The notes beneath the pieces were generated by a model that was given only the letters and a program-made list of their open reading frames with translations, ran no database searches and was not told the origin of the DNA. A DNA stretch of 64,000 bases, taken from the NCBI RefSeq assembly GCF_027922365.1, contig NZ_BSFN01000010.1:116221-180220 (forward strand), given 5' to 3'. The position numbers and the translations under genes were made by a program. The stretch's first letter is position 1, and each line of letters begins with the position of its first letter. The DNA is from Pseudomonas turukhanskensis. Lineage in GTDB: Bacteria; Pseudomonadota; Gammaproteobacteria; Pseudomonadales; Pseudomonadaceae. Positions 32,169 through 39,996 of the stretch are shown piece after piece.

Positions 32169-33626
32169 TTACAAACCGCCGAGGCTGACGTATTTCAGGC
32201 TGAGGTAATCGTCGATGCCGTGGGACGAACCCTCCCGGCCGATGCCGCTGTCTTTTACCCCGCCAAAAGGCGCGACTTCGGTAGTAACCAAGCCCGCGTT
32301 GACGCCGACCATGCCGCTTTGCAGCGCGCGGGAAACCCGAAATACGCGAGACAGGTCGCGGCTGTAGAAGTAAGCCGCCAGACCGAACTCGGTGGCATTG
32401 GCTGCAGCAACGGCTTCGGCCTCGTCGGTGAAACGGAACAGCGCCGCTACCGGGCCGAAGGTTTCATCGGTGGCAATCAGCATGTCGTCGGTGGCATCGG
32501 CGATCACAGTGGGCTGGAAAAAGGTGTTGCCCAGGGCGTGGCGTTCGCCACCGAGCAGAATGCGTGCGCCTTTGGCCCGTGCATCGGCTACGTGGGCCTC
32601 CACTTTCTTCACCGCGGCTTGGTTGATCAACGGCCCTTGCTGCACATCGTCAGCGAAGCCATTGCCCACTTTGAGCGAACGCACGCGCTCGGTCAGGCGG
32701 CGAGCGAACTCCTCGTAAATGCCGGCCTGCACGTAAAAACGATTGGTGCAGATGCAGGTTTGCCCGCTGTTGCGGTATTTAGACGCCACGGCACCCTCGA
32801 CGGCTTGGTCCAGGTCCGCGTCGTCGAAGACGATAAAGGGCGCATTGCCGCCCAGCTCGAGCGACAGCTTTTTCATGGTGTCCGCTGATTGGCGGTACAG
32901 CAGTTTGCCCACGCCGGTGGAACCGGTGAAGGTCAATTTGCGCACACGAGGATCGGCCGTGAGCTCGCCGCCAATGGCCACGGCATCACCGGTGACTACG
33001 TTGATCACCCCGGCTGGCAGGCCGACTTTTTCCGCCAGTACGCCCCAGAGTAAGCCGCAGTACGGGGTAAGTTCCGACGGCTTGACCACGATGGTGCAGC
33101 CCGCCGCCAAGGCCGGCGCCACTTTGCGCGCCAGCATGGAGAAGGGGAAATTCCACGGTGAAATGGCCCCGACCACACCCACCGGTTCGCGGGTGACATG
33201 AATTTGTCGGTCCTTCCAGGGCGAGGGAATGATCTCACCATTGATGCGACGGGCTTCTTCGGCAAACCACTGGATATAGTCAGCGCCCAATTTGATCTCA
33301 GCCAGGGCTTCGGTTAGCGGCTTGCCTTGTTCGAGGGTAAGCATGCTGGCCAGTTCATGTTGGTGCTCACGTACGGTACTGGCCATTTTCAGCAGCAGTT
33401 CGGCGCGCTCGAAAGCGGAGGTCAGCGACCAGGTGCCGAAGGCCATGTCGGCAGCATCGATGGCCAGGCGTGCTTCGCTGCTGGCCGACCAGGCAATGGT
33501 GCCCAGTTGCTCGGCAGTGGCCGGGTTTTCAACCGCCAGCGTGCGGCCGTCTGCCGCCGCCAGCCACTGACCATTGATAAAATTGGTTTGCCGCAGCCAG
33601 CCGGCTGCTTTGAGTGAATCCAGCAT
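32169..33626 (-). CDS. gabD: Succinate-semialdehyde dehydrogenase
   Basis: 485 residues, aldehyde dehydrogenase fold. NFINGQWLAAADGRT at the N-terminus, ISPWNFPFSML for cofactor, FTGSTGVGKLLYRQ, catalytic Glu in LSLELGGNAPFIVFDD, catalytic Cys in RNSGQTCICTNRFYV, ending FGGVKDSGIGREGSSHGIDDY. Oxidises succinate semialdehyde or related omega-aldehydes with NAD(P)+. ATG at 33626 chosen over an upstream in-frame start that overlaps the next gap. In this operon its role may be aldehyde detoxification rather than GABA use. Confidence 0.88.
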   Translation of the reverse strand: MLDSLKAAGWLRQTNFINGQWLAAADGRTLAVENPATAEQLGTIAWSASSEARLAIDAADMAFGTWSLTSAFERAELLLKMASTVREHQHELASMLTLEQGKPLTEALAEIKLGADYIQWFAEEARRINGEIIPSPWKDRQIHVTREPVGVVGAISPWNFPFSMLARKVAPALAAGCTIVVKPSELTPYCGLLWGVLAEKVGLPAGVINVVTGDAVAIGGELTADPRVRKLTFTGSTGVGKLLYRQSADTMKKLSLELGGNAPFIVFDDADLDQAVEGAVASKYRNSGQTCICTNRFYVQAGIYEEFARRLTERVRSLKVGNGFADDVQQGPLINQAAVKKVEAHVADARAKGARILLGGERHALGNTFFQPTVIADATDDMLIATDETFGPVAALFRFTDEAEAVAAANATEFGLAAYFYSRDLSRVFRVSRALQSGMVGVNAGLVTTEVAPFGGVKDSGIGREGSSHGIDDYLSLKYVSLGGL

Positions 33627-33708
33627 TGAGGTCACCACTTTTTCAGGGAGGAGGTTGAGTGCCGCCGCTGGGCCTTGTGAACCGATGCGGCGGCGATCAA
33701 GCACGTGC

Positions 33709-34389
33709 TCAGGCAGCCAATTGCTTGAGCAGTACAGTGGCCGCTTCGGCGGATGAAGCCGGGTTTTGCCCGGTAATCAGCAAACCATCGACAACGACAT
33801 ACGAGCCCCAGTCCGGGCCTTGGGAGTACAGGCCGCCCTTGGCTTTGAGTTCGTCTTCCACCAGAAACGGCACCACGTCGGTAAGGCCCACAGCTTCTTC
33901 TTCGCTGTTGGTAAAGCCGGTAACGTTTTTGCCTTCGACCAGGGGACGACCCAGCGCGGTTTTTACGTGGCGCAGTACACCCGGTGCGTGGCACACGAGG
34001 GCAACGGGCTTGTTGGCCGCGAGAAATGCCTGGATCAGCTCAATGGAGGTCCGGTCTTCAGCCAGATCCCACAATGGCCCGTGGCCGCCGGGGTAGAACA
34101 CCGTATCGAAGTCGGCCTGGGAAACGCTGTCCAGGCGCAGTGTGCTGGCGAGCTGCGCGGTAGCTTCTGCATCGGCTTCAAACCGATGGGTGTGCTCGGT
34201 CTGGAAATCCGGCTCGTTACTTTTCGGGTCCAGCGGCGGCTGGCCACCCTTAGGGGAGGCCAACACCACCTCGGCGCCGGCATCTTTGAAGGCGTAGTAG
34301 GGGGCAGCCAGCTCTTCGAGCCAGAAGCCGGTTTTGCGGCCGGTGTTGCCGAGCTGATCGTGGGATGTCAGAACCATCAAAACTTTCAT
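33709..34389 (-). CDS. DJ-1/PfpI-family protein (Hsp31-like glyoxalase/deglycase class)
   Basis: 226 residues. Nucleophile elbow PVALVCHAPGVLRHV with the Cys (about 136), GGHGPLWDL and acidic residue near the N-terminus (FWLEELAAPYYAF). Family members detoxify reactive carbonyls or act as chaperones. First gene after the operator at 34426-34444, so it leads the TetR-controlled operon. Confidence 0.85.
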   Translation of the reverse strand: MKVLMVLTSHDQLGNTGRKTGFWLEELAAPYYAFKDAGAEVVLASPKGGQPPLDPKSNEPDFQTEHTHRFEADAEATAQLASTLRLDSVSQADFDTVFYPGGHGPLWDLAEDRTSIELIQAFLAANKPVALVCHAPGVLRHVKTALGRPLVEGKNVTGFTNSEEEAVGLTDVVPFLVEDELKAKGGLYSQGPDWGSYVVVDGLLITGQNPASSAEAATVLLKQLAA

Positions 34390-34425
34390 GGTGTTGCTCC
34401 TTTCAAGGTCAAAGTTCAGTCTATT

Positions 34426-34444
34426 ATTAGACCAGTCGTCTAGT
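34426..34444. promoter_or_regulatory. TetR/NemR-type operator, copy 1
   Basis: ATTAGACCAGTCGTCTAGT, dyad TAGAC-N5-GTCTA, 37 bp upstream of the PfpI-like start. Identical to the site at 35125-35143. Confidence 0.8.
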
Positions 34445-34453
34445 TTGCAAGCC

Positions 34454-34481
34454 TAAAAAAAGGCACTTGCTGTAAGTGCCT
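34454..34481 (-). terminator. Terminator of the tetR gene
   Basis: On the minus strand: AGGCACTT-ACAGC-AAGTGCCT followed by TTTTTTA. Confidence 0.8.
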
Positions 34482-34501
34482 ACTGCACCGTTCCGAATGG
34501 C

Positions 34502-35107
34502 TTAATCGGAAAGCTGCAAGATCTTGCGTGTACTTAGCATGGCCGATTCAAAGGGATGCAGCGTGCGCACAATCTTCACCATCAAGCTGGCGCCCAGCCA
34601 CAGCTGATACAAGCTCTGCGCTGCGCACTCTGGTGTCTCGTCCACAGCCAGCGAACCTTCTTTCACGCCGGCGGCGATAGCACCGGCCAAGCGCTCAACG
34701 ATGGCGGCAGTACCGCGTTTTAGTTCAAGGCGCATGGCTTCAGATAAATCGGCAACTTCAGCACCCAGTTTCACCGCCAGGCATTTGCCCTGGCACTCAT
34801 AAAACGATTGCGTGTTCTGCCACACCTCAAAGTAGTGGAGCAGGCGCTGCGCCATGGTCTTGCCCGGCTGACTGAGCGTTTGCTCAAGTTCAGCGACATA
34901 GTCCTCGAAGTAGCTATGCAGCATTGCTTCGCCGAACGCGTCTTTGGAACTGAAGTAATGGTAGAACGAGCCCTTGGGCACCCCGGCAGTTTGCAGAATC
35001 TCGTTCAGGCCAACGGCGGAAAAGCCCTTGCCCGCCATGATGCGCTGGCCAGTGGCGAGAATGTTCTCGCGTACGTCTAGGATTTCGGGGAGGTTTGAAG
35101 TCGTCAT
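34502..35107 (-). CDS. TetR-family repressor, NemR-like
   Basis: 201 residues. HTH at about 14-58 (GFSAVGLNEILQTAGVPKGSFYHYF). The regulatory half contains FYECQGKCLAVKLGAEVADL: cysteines in the place where NemR senses quinones, aldehydes and hypochlorite. Two identical operators flank the gene region: one 18 bp before its own start (35125-35143), one before the PfpI-like operon, so it probably represses both itself and pfpI-gabD-nemA. Confidence 0.88.
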   Translation of the reverse strand: MTTSNLPEILDVRENILATGQRIMAGKGFSAVGLNEILQTAGVPKGSFYHYFSSKDAFGEAMLHSYFEDYVAELEQTLSQPGKTMAQRLLHYFEVWQNTQSFYECQGKCLAVKLGAEVADLSEAMRLELKRGTAAIVERLAGAIAAGVKEGSLAVDETPECAAQSLYQLWLGASLMVKIVRTLHPFESAMLSTRKILQLSD

Positions 35108-35124
35108 GGGGTGAAGCCTAAACG

Positions 35125-35143
35125 TAATTAGACCAGTCGTCTA
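35125..35143. promoter_or_regulatory. TetR/NemR-type operator, copy 2 (autoregulation)
   Basis: ATTAGACCAGTCGTCTAGT again, 17 bp upstream of the tetR ATG. Confidence 0.8.
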
Positions 35144-35293
35144 GTGGCGATTACACTTTGCTACCAGATCGCCTGATTCGGCGTGAGACTTGGTTAAATC
35201 CGACGATCACGAAAGAGAACCGCACGAGCGAAATTGCGAGGTTAGGATGGCCAATATCCTCTTCAAAGGATCGAGCTGGATATCAGCCTGTAG

Positions 35294-35467
35294 GATCGTC
35301 AAGCGCAGCTCAGCCAGGCTGAACAGAAAGCAGTCGCGCAACAAGCTAGGGGCAATACACTAGAGCGGCAGCTTTTGCAGATGCAGGAAAACCAGGTGTT
35401 AAGCATAAGCCGCGAGCAAAGAAGCCTGTGTGATCAACGGGCGAGCTCCGATTGGTCGTTACTCTGA
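35294..35467 (+). pseudogene. Coding-like remnant, heptad-rich (possible spanin fragment)
   Basis: After a TAG at 35291, an open frame reads DRQAQLSQAEQKAVAQQARG, then NTLERQLLQMQENQ and ends at TGA 35465-35467. The helical, Gln-rich composition recalls phage LysB/Rz spanins or a coiled-coil adaptor, but there is no start codon. The rest of 35144-35529 shows nothing recognisable. Confidence 0.3.
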
Positions 35468-35529
35468 AGAACCTCTTTCGCCCGATACGCTCTGACTTTT
35501 ACTAGCCAATACAGTTAAGTAGGCACACC

Positions 35530-36495
35530 TTGAACGATAAAACAGCGGGCCATGATCATTCCGGACCGGGTCACTCCCACGCCGTTTCAGTCTCCTCAGC
35601 CAACGCCCGTCGAATTTTGATCGTGTTTGTGATGACCACGGCCTATGCATGCATCCAGGCCATAGGTGGTGCCGTTTCTGGCTCACTGGCACTGATCGCC
35701 GATGCGGGCCATATGGCCTCCGACTCAGCGGCGTTGCTGTTGGCACTTATCGCCTATCGCGTGGCCGCACGGGCACCGGATTCACAACGCACTTACGGCT
35801 TTCATCGCGTGCGGGTGTTGGCTGCGTTGGCCAACGGCGTCGCATTGCTGCTGTTGGTGATCTGGATCGCCTGGGAAGCGTATCGCCGACTCAATAGCCC
35901 GACTGAAATCCTCGCTGGGCCGATGTTGGTGGTCGCCGTTATCGGGCTAGTGGTGAACATTGTCGGTGCGCTGATCCTCAGCAGGGGCGGCTCCAGCGAC
36001 AGCAATCTGCGCGGCGCGTTAATCCACGTGATGGGGGATCTGCTCGGTTCGGTCGGTGCAATTGCCGCAGCCATCGGCATCATGCTTACCGGCTGGAGTT
36101 TTCTCGATCCACTATTATCGGTGTTGGTCGCCGTGCTGGTGGTGAAGTCGGCGTGGTCATTGGTTGCGGACTCACTGCGGGTGCTGCTGCAGGCAGTGCC
36201 GCAGGGGCTGGAAATCCGTGCGGCAGAGCGGGATGTCACGCAAGTGCCGGGCGTTGCCGAGGCTGGACATTTCCATGCATGGACGCTGACTGACGACAGC
36301 ATAGTGGCGACCATTCATGTCACGCCCCTGGCTGGGGCGGATACGCTAGCGCTTCCCGCGCAGGTTGCAGCGCGACTGCGCGAACGTTACGCCATCGATC
36401 ATGTGACCGTGCAAGTTGATCCGCCAGGAAGCCTGGGGGCGCACGACGCTGAAAGCGAGCATGAGCATGAGCATGAGCATGGTCATCACCACTAG
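35530..36495 (+). CDS. Cation diffusion facilitator, CzcD/ZitB type zinc exporter
   Basis: 321 residues, TTG start. Six membrane spans: LIADAGHMASDSAALLLALI (HxxxD site in TM2) and HVMGDLLGSVGAIAAA (HxxxD in TM5) make the transport site. His-rich tails at both ends (DHSGPGHSHA; EHEHEHEHGHHH) bind metal. Exports Zn(II), Cd(II) or Co(II) in exchange for protons. It begins a same-strand set with a His-containing small protein and DsbB/DsbA-like proteins; G+C and codon use look slightly different from flanks, suggesting an acquired metal-stress cassette. Confidence 0.9.
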   Translation: MNDKTAGHDHSGPGHSHAVSVSSANARRILIVFVMTTAYACIQAIGGAVSGSLALIADAGHMASDSAALLLALIAYRVAARAPDSQRTYGFHRVRVLAALANGVALLLLVIWIAWEAYRRLNSPTEILAGPMLVVAVIGLVVNIVGALILSRGGSSDSNLRGALIHVMGDLLGSVGAIAAAIGIMLTGWSFLDPLLSVLVAVLVVKSAWSLVADSLRVLLQAVPQGLEIRAAERDVTQVPGVAEAGHFHAWTLTDDSIVATIHVTPLAGADTLALPAQVAARLRERYAIDHVTVQVDPPGSLGAHDAESEHEHEHEHGHHH

Positions 36496-36568
36496 CGGAG
36501 CGCACGCAGGCTTTCAGCTTTCCCTATTCGTGGTGATAATGCCGCGCTGCTCTGAATGAAGAACGCAA

Positions 36569-36898
36569 ATGCCCGGTAGAACCCAACCTGCACTGTTGCT
36601 GTTTGCCCTCGTGATGGCCTTGTTCACGGTCTGGGCGGCGCATACGGTTTCGCCAGCTACCGGAGCGTTGAGTGCTACGTGCGAGTTTGCCGAGCCGCTG
36701 CAGCAGGCTGCCGGCGTGGAACATCTGCATGCATCGCACCTGGGCGACCATCACCACGACATTCCTCATCTAGTCGCTGCACTTACCTTATCCTCCCCGG
36801 GCAAGAAGTCTGCTCGCATAGAGGCTGCGCAGCTCGCGCTGCCACCGTCGCCCATCTTCCTGATCAAGCGCCCGCCGCGGGCCTGGATGCTGACCTGA
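36569..36898 (+). CDS. Small exported protein with His cluster, function unknown
   Basis: 109 residues. Hydrophobic signal (LLLFALVMALFTVWAAHTV), one Cys, then HLHASHLGDHHHDIPHL, a probable metal-binding stretch, and a basic tail. Resembles small periplasmic accessory proteins found beside zinc/cobalt exporters. ATG at 36569 without a strong ribosome site. Confidence 0.6.
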   Translation: MPGRTQPALLLFALVMALFTVWAAHTVSPATGALSATCEFAEPLQQAAGVEHLHASHLGDHHHDIPHLVAALTLSSPGKKSARIEAAQLALPPSPIFLIKRPPRAWMLT

Positions 36899-36939
36899 AA
36901 GCCCCTTAGGGCTCGGACTCATTCATTCAGGAAACTTCC

Positions 36940-37047
36940 ATGTATTCGCAAAATTGCGCAGCGGCGGACGGGCTCGTCCCGCCTTCGCAGCGCGGCAACT
37001 TGATGTCCCCCGTGACTAAACCAGAGGTCTTTGACCATGACCACTAA
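36940..37047 (+). CDS. Possible 35-residue leader peptide before dsbB
   Basis: ATG preceded by AGGAAA at good distance; reads MYSQNCAAADGLVPPSQRGN then LMSPVTKPEVFDHDH, stop at 37045, overlapping the dsbB start by 11 nt. Could couple translation of dsbB or be chance. Confidence 0.3.
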   Translation: MYSQNCAAADGLVPPSQRGNLMSPVTKPEVFDHDH

Positions 37048-37468
37048 GCGATCCTCAAACACTTGGTGGCTGCTGCTGGCGGCCTGGCTCCTTGCACTCG
37101 CCTCGACTCTGGCCGTCTTGTTTGTCGGCGAAGTGATGGGGCAGGCGCCATGCGTGCTGTGCTGGTTTCAGCGCGCGTTCATGTTCCCGCTGGTGGTGAT
37201 CCTCGGCGTGGCCTGCTACCTGAATGACTTCAGCGCCTGGCGTTATGCATTGCCTGTCGCAGCCACGGGCTGGTTGATCGCGCTGTACCACAGCCTGCTT
37301 TACAGCGGCGTTATAACGGAAAGCCTCAAGCCCTGCGGGGCAGGGCCGTCCTGTTCGGGCGCCGACATGACCATTCTCGGCGGCCTGCCATTGCCGCTGC
37401 TGTCGTTGGGTGTGTTCACCCTGATCATTATTCTTCTTATCCAGATTCGCCGGAGACTCCTGCCATGA
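37037..37468 (+). CDS. dsbB: Disulfide bond formation protein DsbB (BdbC-like)
   Basis: 143 residues, four membrane helices. Quinone-side cysteines in QAPCVLCWFQRAFMFPLVV and the second pair in KPCGAGPSCSGADMTI. Reoxidises its DsbA partner by passing electrons to quinone. The BdbC-type length (shorter than E. coli DsbB) and pairing with the following thiol oxidase mark a dedicated DsbAB pair. ATG at 37037 chosen over a TTG 6 nt upstream. Confidence 0.9.
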   Translation: MTTKRSSNTWWLLLAAWLLALASTLAVLFVGEVMGQAPCVLCWFQRAFMFPLVVILGVACYLNDFSAWRYALPVAATGWLIALYHSLLYSGVITESLKPCGAGPSCSGADMTILGGLPLPLLSLGVFTLIIILLIQIRRRLLP

Positions 37469-38109
37469 GCAGACGCGCCACCGTACTTTCCGTCCTGATC
37501 CTCGCTGTCGTTGGTTTTGCTGCTGCAGCTTATTTCTACCGTGCAACCGTAGAGAAACCCATGCCACAGGTGCCCGCGCAAACCGTGGGTAACCTGGTGC
37601 GTTTCCACTCGCCAACCTTCGGCCCCGCCAATGCGCCGGTGACCGTGGTGGAGTTCTTCGATCCGTCCTGTGAAAGCTGCCGCGCGTTTTATCCCATCGT
37701 CAAAGACATGATGGCGAAGAACCCGGGCAGCGTTCGTCTGGTGCTGCGCTACGTACTGCTGCATCCAGGCTCCGAGCAAGCCGTGCGATTGCTCGAAGCG
37801 TCACGCCAGCAAGGCGTATTCCCGCAAGTGCTGGAAGCGGTGTTGGAAGCGCAACCCGGCTGGCATGACGACCCGCAAATTGTAAAGGCCTGGGCTGCAG
37901 CGGAGGCGGCGGGGCTTGATGTGCAGAAAGCCAGGGAGCAGATGGTGTCTGCCAAGATCGATGCGGTGCTGGCCCAAGATGCGGCCGACGCGAAGGCCGC
38001 AGGTGTTCAAGGAACGCCGACCTTTTTCGTCAACGGCAAGCCGCTGCCTGAGTTTGGCGCGCAGCCGCTATACGATTTGATCAAAAGCGAAATGGCCCAA
38101 GCCAAGTAG
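37465..38109 (+). CDS. Membrane-anchored DsbA/BdbD-like thiol:disulfide oxidoreductase
   Basis: 214 residues. N-terminal anchor (LSVLILAVVGFAAAAYFY), thioredoxin fold with active site DPSCESCRAFYP and cis-proline loop VQGTPTFFVNGKPL. Overlaps dsbB by ATGA. Introduces disulfides into exported proteins; the partner proteins here may be metal-handling. Confidence 0.9.
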   Translation: MSRRATVLSVLILAVVGFAAAAYFYRATVEKPMPQVPAQTVGNLVRFHSPTFGPANAPVTVVEFFDPSCESCRAFYPIVKDMMAKNPGSVRLVLRYVLLHPGSEQAVRLLEASRQQGVFPQVLEAVLEAQPGWHDDPQIVKAWAAAEAAGLDVQKAREQMVSAKIDAVLAQDAADAKAAGVQGTPTFFVNGKPLPEFGAQPLYDLIKSEMAQAK

Positions 38110-38122
38110 TACCAGGCTCGCT

Positions 38123-38140
38123 GCCCCGATCACTCGGGGC
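38123..38140 (+). terminator. Hairpin after the dsbA-like gene
   Basis: GCCCCGA-TCAC-TCGGGGC, 13 bp after the stop; no T-run, so a weak terminator candidate. Confidence 0.45.
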
Positions 38141-38174
38141 GGCTACCGGCCAAGGTACTCACATGTCGTCTGTC

Positions 38175-38495
38175 TTAAACGCAGTCTCTGGCCGCTTGCT
38201 CAAACTCCGCAGCAAGCACCGTGCGTTCATAAACGAACACCTTGCTACCTACCGATGCCTTGTAGGCGTCGATGACCTTGTCGGCAGCGACAGCGCTGGT
38301 GAGTGAAATCCTGTAGTGCCGCTGCCCCTGAGAGAGGGAGGGATTCAGCGCTTGTGCTTCAAGCTTCGGCATGACGCATCCGGCAAATTCTTCCGGGGAT
38401 TTATCCGTTGCCAACGCGACTGTTGGCTGGTCAAGCACAGAGGCACACCCAGTCAGTAGAGTTAAAAAAAGCAATGCAGAAAGAAACATACGCAT
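38175..38495 (-). CDS. Small lipoprotein, function unknown
   Basis: 106 residues. Lipoprotein signal MRMFLSALLFLTLLTGC (Cys 17), mature domain with FAGCVMPKLEAQALNPSLSQ and ending EQAARDCV. Looks like the short exported proteins common in Pseudomonas and Burkholderia. AAGGA precedes the ATG. An upstream in-frame extension has poor coding character. Confidence 0.65.
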   Translation of the reverse strand: MRMFLSALLFLTLLTGCASVLDQPTVALATDKSPEEFAGCVMPKLEAQALNPSLSQGQRHYRISLTSAVAADKVIDAYKASVGSKVFVYERTVLAAEFEQAARDCV

Positions 38496-38661
38496 GGAAG
38501 TGTCCTTGTAGCGATACGCCGAGGGTGGGTTTTTCGATGGCCCTATTTTCCCGCTCTGGCGCCCAGATGGAACGTGTATGGGGTGATGCCAATTATCGAT
38601 GGCACGGATGGATGGACACCGCCGGGTGTTCGGCCTGATGGACGGATATGGCGGCACGTAC

Positions 38662-38967
38662 TTAGTTCTTGAGGTACGAGATGAGCGTGACTTCGATCTG
38701 CTTCATTGCGGGGCATAGCTCGGCAGCGATTTTATCTGCAGCGTGTGTGGGTGAAACGCCTCGGCCCACACGGGTAAACAAGGGGTCGCCAAATTTTTCC
38801 CGCAGTTTTGCCAGAGAGTTGCTGACGGCAGGCTGTGTTACGCCCAGGCTCTTTGCGGCCAGGGTCACGCTCCGCTCTTTGTAGATACGCAGAAAAACCA
38901 TCAGCAAATTGAGGTCAAGAGCGTCGAAGGTGTCTTCGCAGATAATCATGTCAGTACTCAGCGCCAT
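38662..38967 (-). CDS. LysR-type DNA-binding domain only (truncated regulator)
   Basis: 101 residues. Complete LysR winged HTH (LDLNLLMVFLRIYKERSVTL, AAKSLGVTQPAVSNSLAKLR, FGDPLFTRVGRGVSPT) but the chain stops after the linker helix; the 200-residue effector domain is absent. Two bases after the ArsR gene, so co-transcribed with it. Either a degraded regulator or a stand-alone DNA-binding protein. Confidence 0.7.
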   Translation of the reverse strand: MALSTDMIICEDTFDALDLNLLMVFLRIYKERSVTLAAKSLGVTQPAVSNSLAKLREKFGDPLFTRVGRGVSPTHAADKIAAELCPAMKQIEVTLISYLKN

Positions 38968-38969
38968 CT

Positions 38970-39287
38970 TTACAGCTGCATTTCCATCGTTCGCGCCAGC
39001 TCCGCGATGGTGTCTTCACGGCGTTTGAAGAAATGGATCTGGCCGAGCTTCTGGCAGGTCAGTAAACCGGCGCTCTGCAAGGTGGTCAGGTGGCCCGACA
39101 CCGTCGACTGGGCTAACTGACACTTTCGCTCGATCTGCCCGGCACACACACCAAGCAGGAACGCATGTTCCTGCTGCGGGAAGTGCTTTTGCGGGTCACG
39201 CAGCCAGTCGAGGATTTGCCGTCGCAAGGGGTTAGCCAGAGCCTTCAGAGCCAGGTCGAGGTTAGCGACTGGAACAGTGCTGTTCAT
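38970..39287 (-). CDS. ArsR-family helix-turn-helix regulator
   Basis: 105 residues. Winged HTH LALKALANPLRRQILDWLRD, CQLAQSTVSGHLTTLQSAGL, then a beta-wing QKLGQIHFFKRRED. Cysteines C-A-G-Q-I-E-R-K-C near residues 49-57 might sense metals or redox. In operon with the hydrolase and dioxygenase upstream. Confidence 0.82.
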   Translation of the reverse strand: MNSTVPVANLDLALKALANPLRRQILDWLRDPQKHFPQQEHAFLLGVCAGQIERKCQLAQSTVSGHLTTLQSAGLLTCQKLGQIHFFKRREDTIAELARTMEMQL

Positions 39288-39298
39288 AGCGCTCACAC

Positions 39299-39970
39299 TC
39301 AGGCGATATTCAACAGTGGCTTGAGCCACTGGATGAAATCACCAACCTCTTCGGAAGTGATTTCATGACCCATGTCGTACAGATGCGTCTCATGTTTCAC
39401 GTTGAGACGGGTCAACCAGGCATCGGCTTTTTGTGCCCATGAAACAGGTAGCTTGTTGTCGTCATGACCGTGGGCAATGAATGCTGACAGCGAGCTCAAG
39501 GCCTGTGTACTGGCAACGCGCGGGGCAAGTTCCGGCAGAATGCGTCCGCTGAGAACGCCAAAGCCCGCTACACAATGTGGCGCACTAAGACCAACACTGG
39601 CGCTGAGAATGCCGCCTTGGCTGAAACCGGCGATAACCGTTGGCAACGATGGCAACGCCGTTACGAACTGCACCAGTTTCTGTCGGCTGGCTTCAGCCTG
39701 TTCTTCGACAATGATCGGACCGTCGTTGGTGAAGTTCACTTGAAACCAGGCAAAGCCCTCAACGGCGATTTGCAGCCGGCTGCGCACCAGCAGCACCTCG
39801 ACCTCTTCAGGGACGAGGCTGGCAAGGCCTGCCAGATTGGTTTCATTGCCGCCCACACCATGCAACAGAACAAGCCGGGCGCGGGGCGTTACCGGGTTGA
39901 TCACGCGGCGATAGAGCAGGCCGGATTGGGGCTCTTGCTGGAGGTCGGAAATGGCTAATGGTGCGTTCAT
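39299..39970 (-). CDS. Alpha/beta hydrolase, YpfH-type carboxylesterase
   Basis: 223 residues. Oxyanion block VLLHGVGGNETNL, nucleophile elbow IAGFSQGGILS with Ser, Asp in AHGHDDNKLPVSWA and His in YDMGHEITSEE near the end. Cytosolic esterase of wide specificity. Lies between a DODA-type dioxygenase and the ArsR regulator. Confidence 0.86.
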   Translation of the reverse strand: MNAPLAISDLQQEPQSGLLYRRVINPVTPRARLVLLHGVGGNETNLAGLASLVPEEVEVLLVRSRLQIAVEGFAWFQVNFTNDGPIIVEEQAEASRQKLVQFVTALPSLPTVIAGFSQGGILSASVGLSAPHCVAGFGVLSGRILPELAPRVASTQALSSLSAFIAHGHDDNKLPVSWAQKADAWLTRLNVKHETHLYDMGHEITSEEVGDFIQWLKPLLNIA

Positions 39971-39996
39971 GGTCGAGAGTCTCCAAAAAATATTGG

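Noticed and set aside
35294..35467. Prophage remnant based on the spanin-like fragment
   Set aside because: One weak, start-less frame with no other phage gene nearby does not support a prophage.
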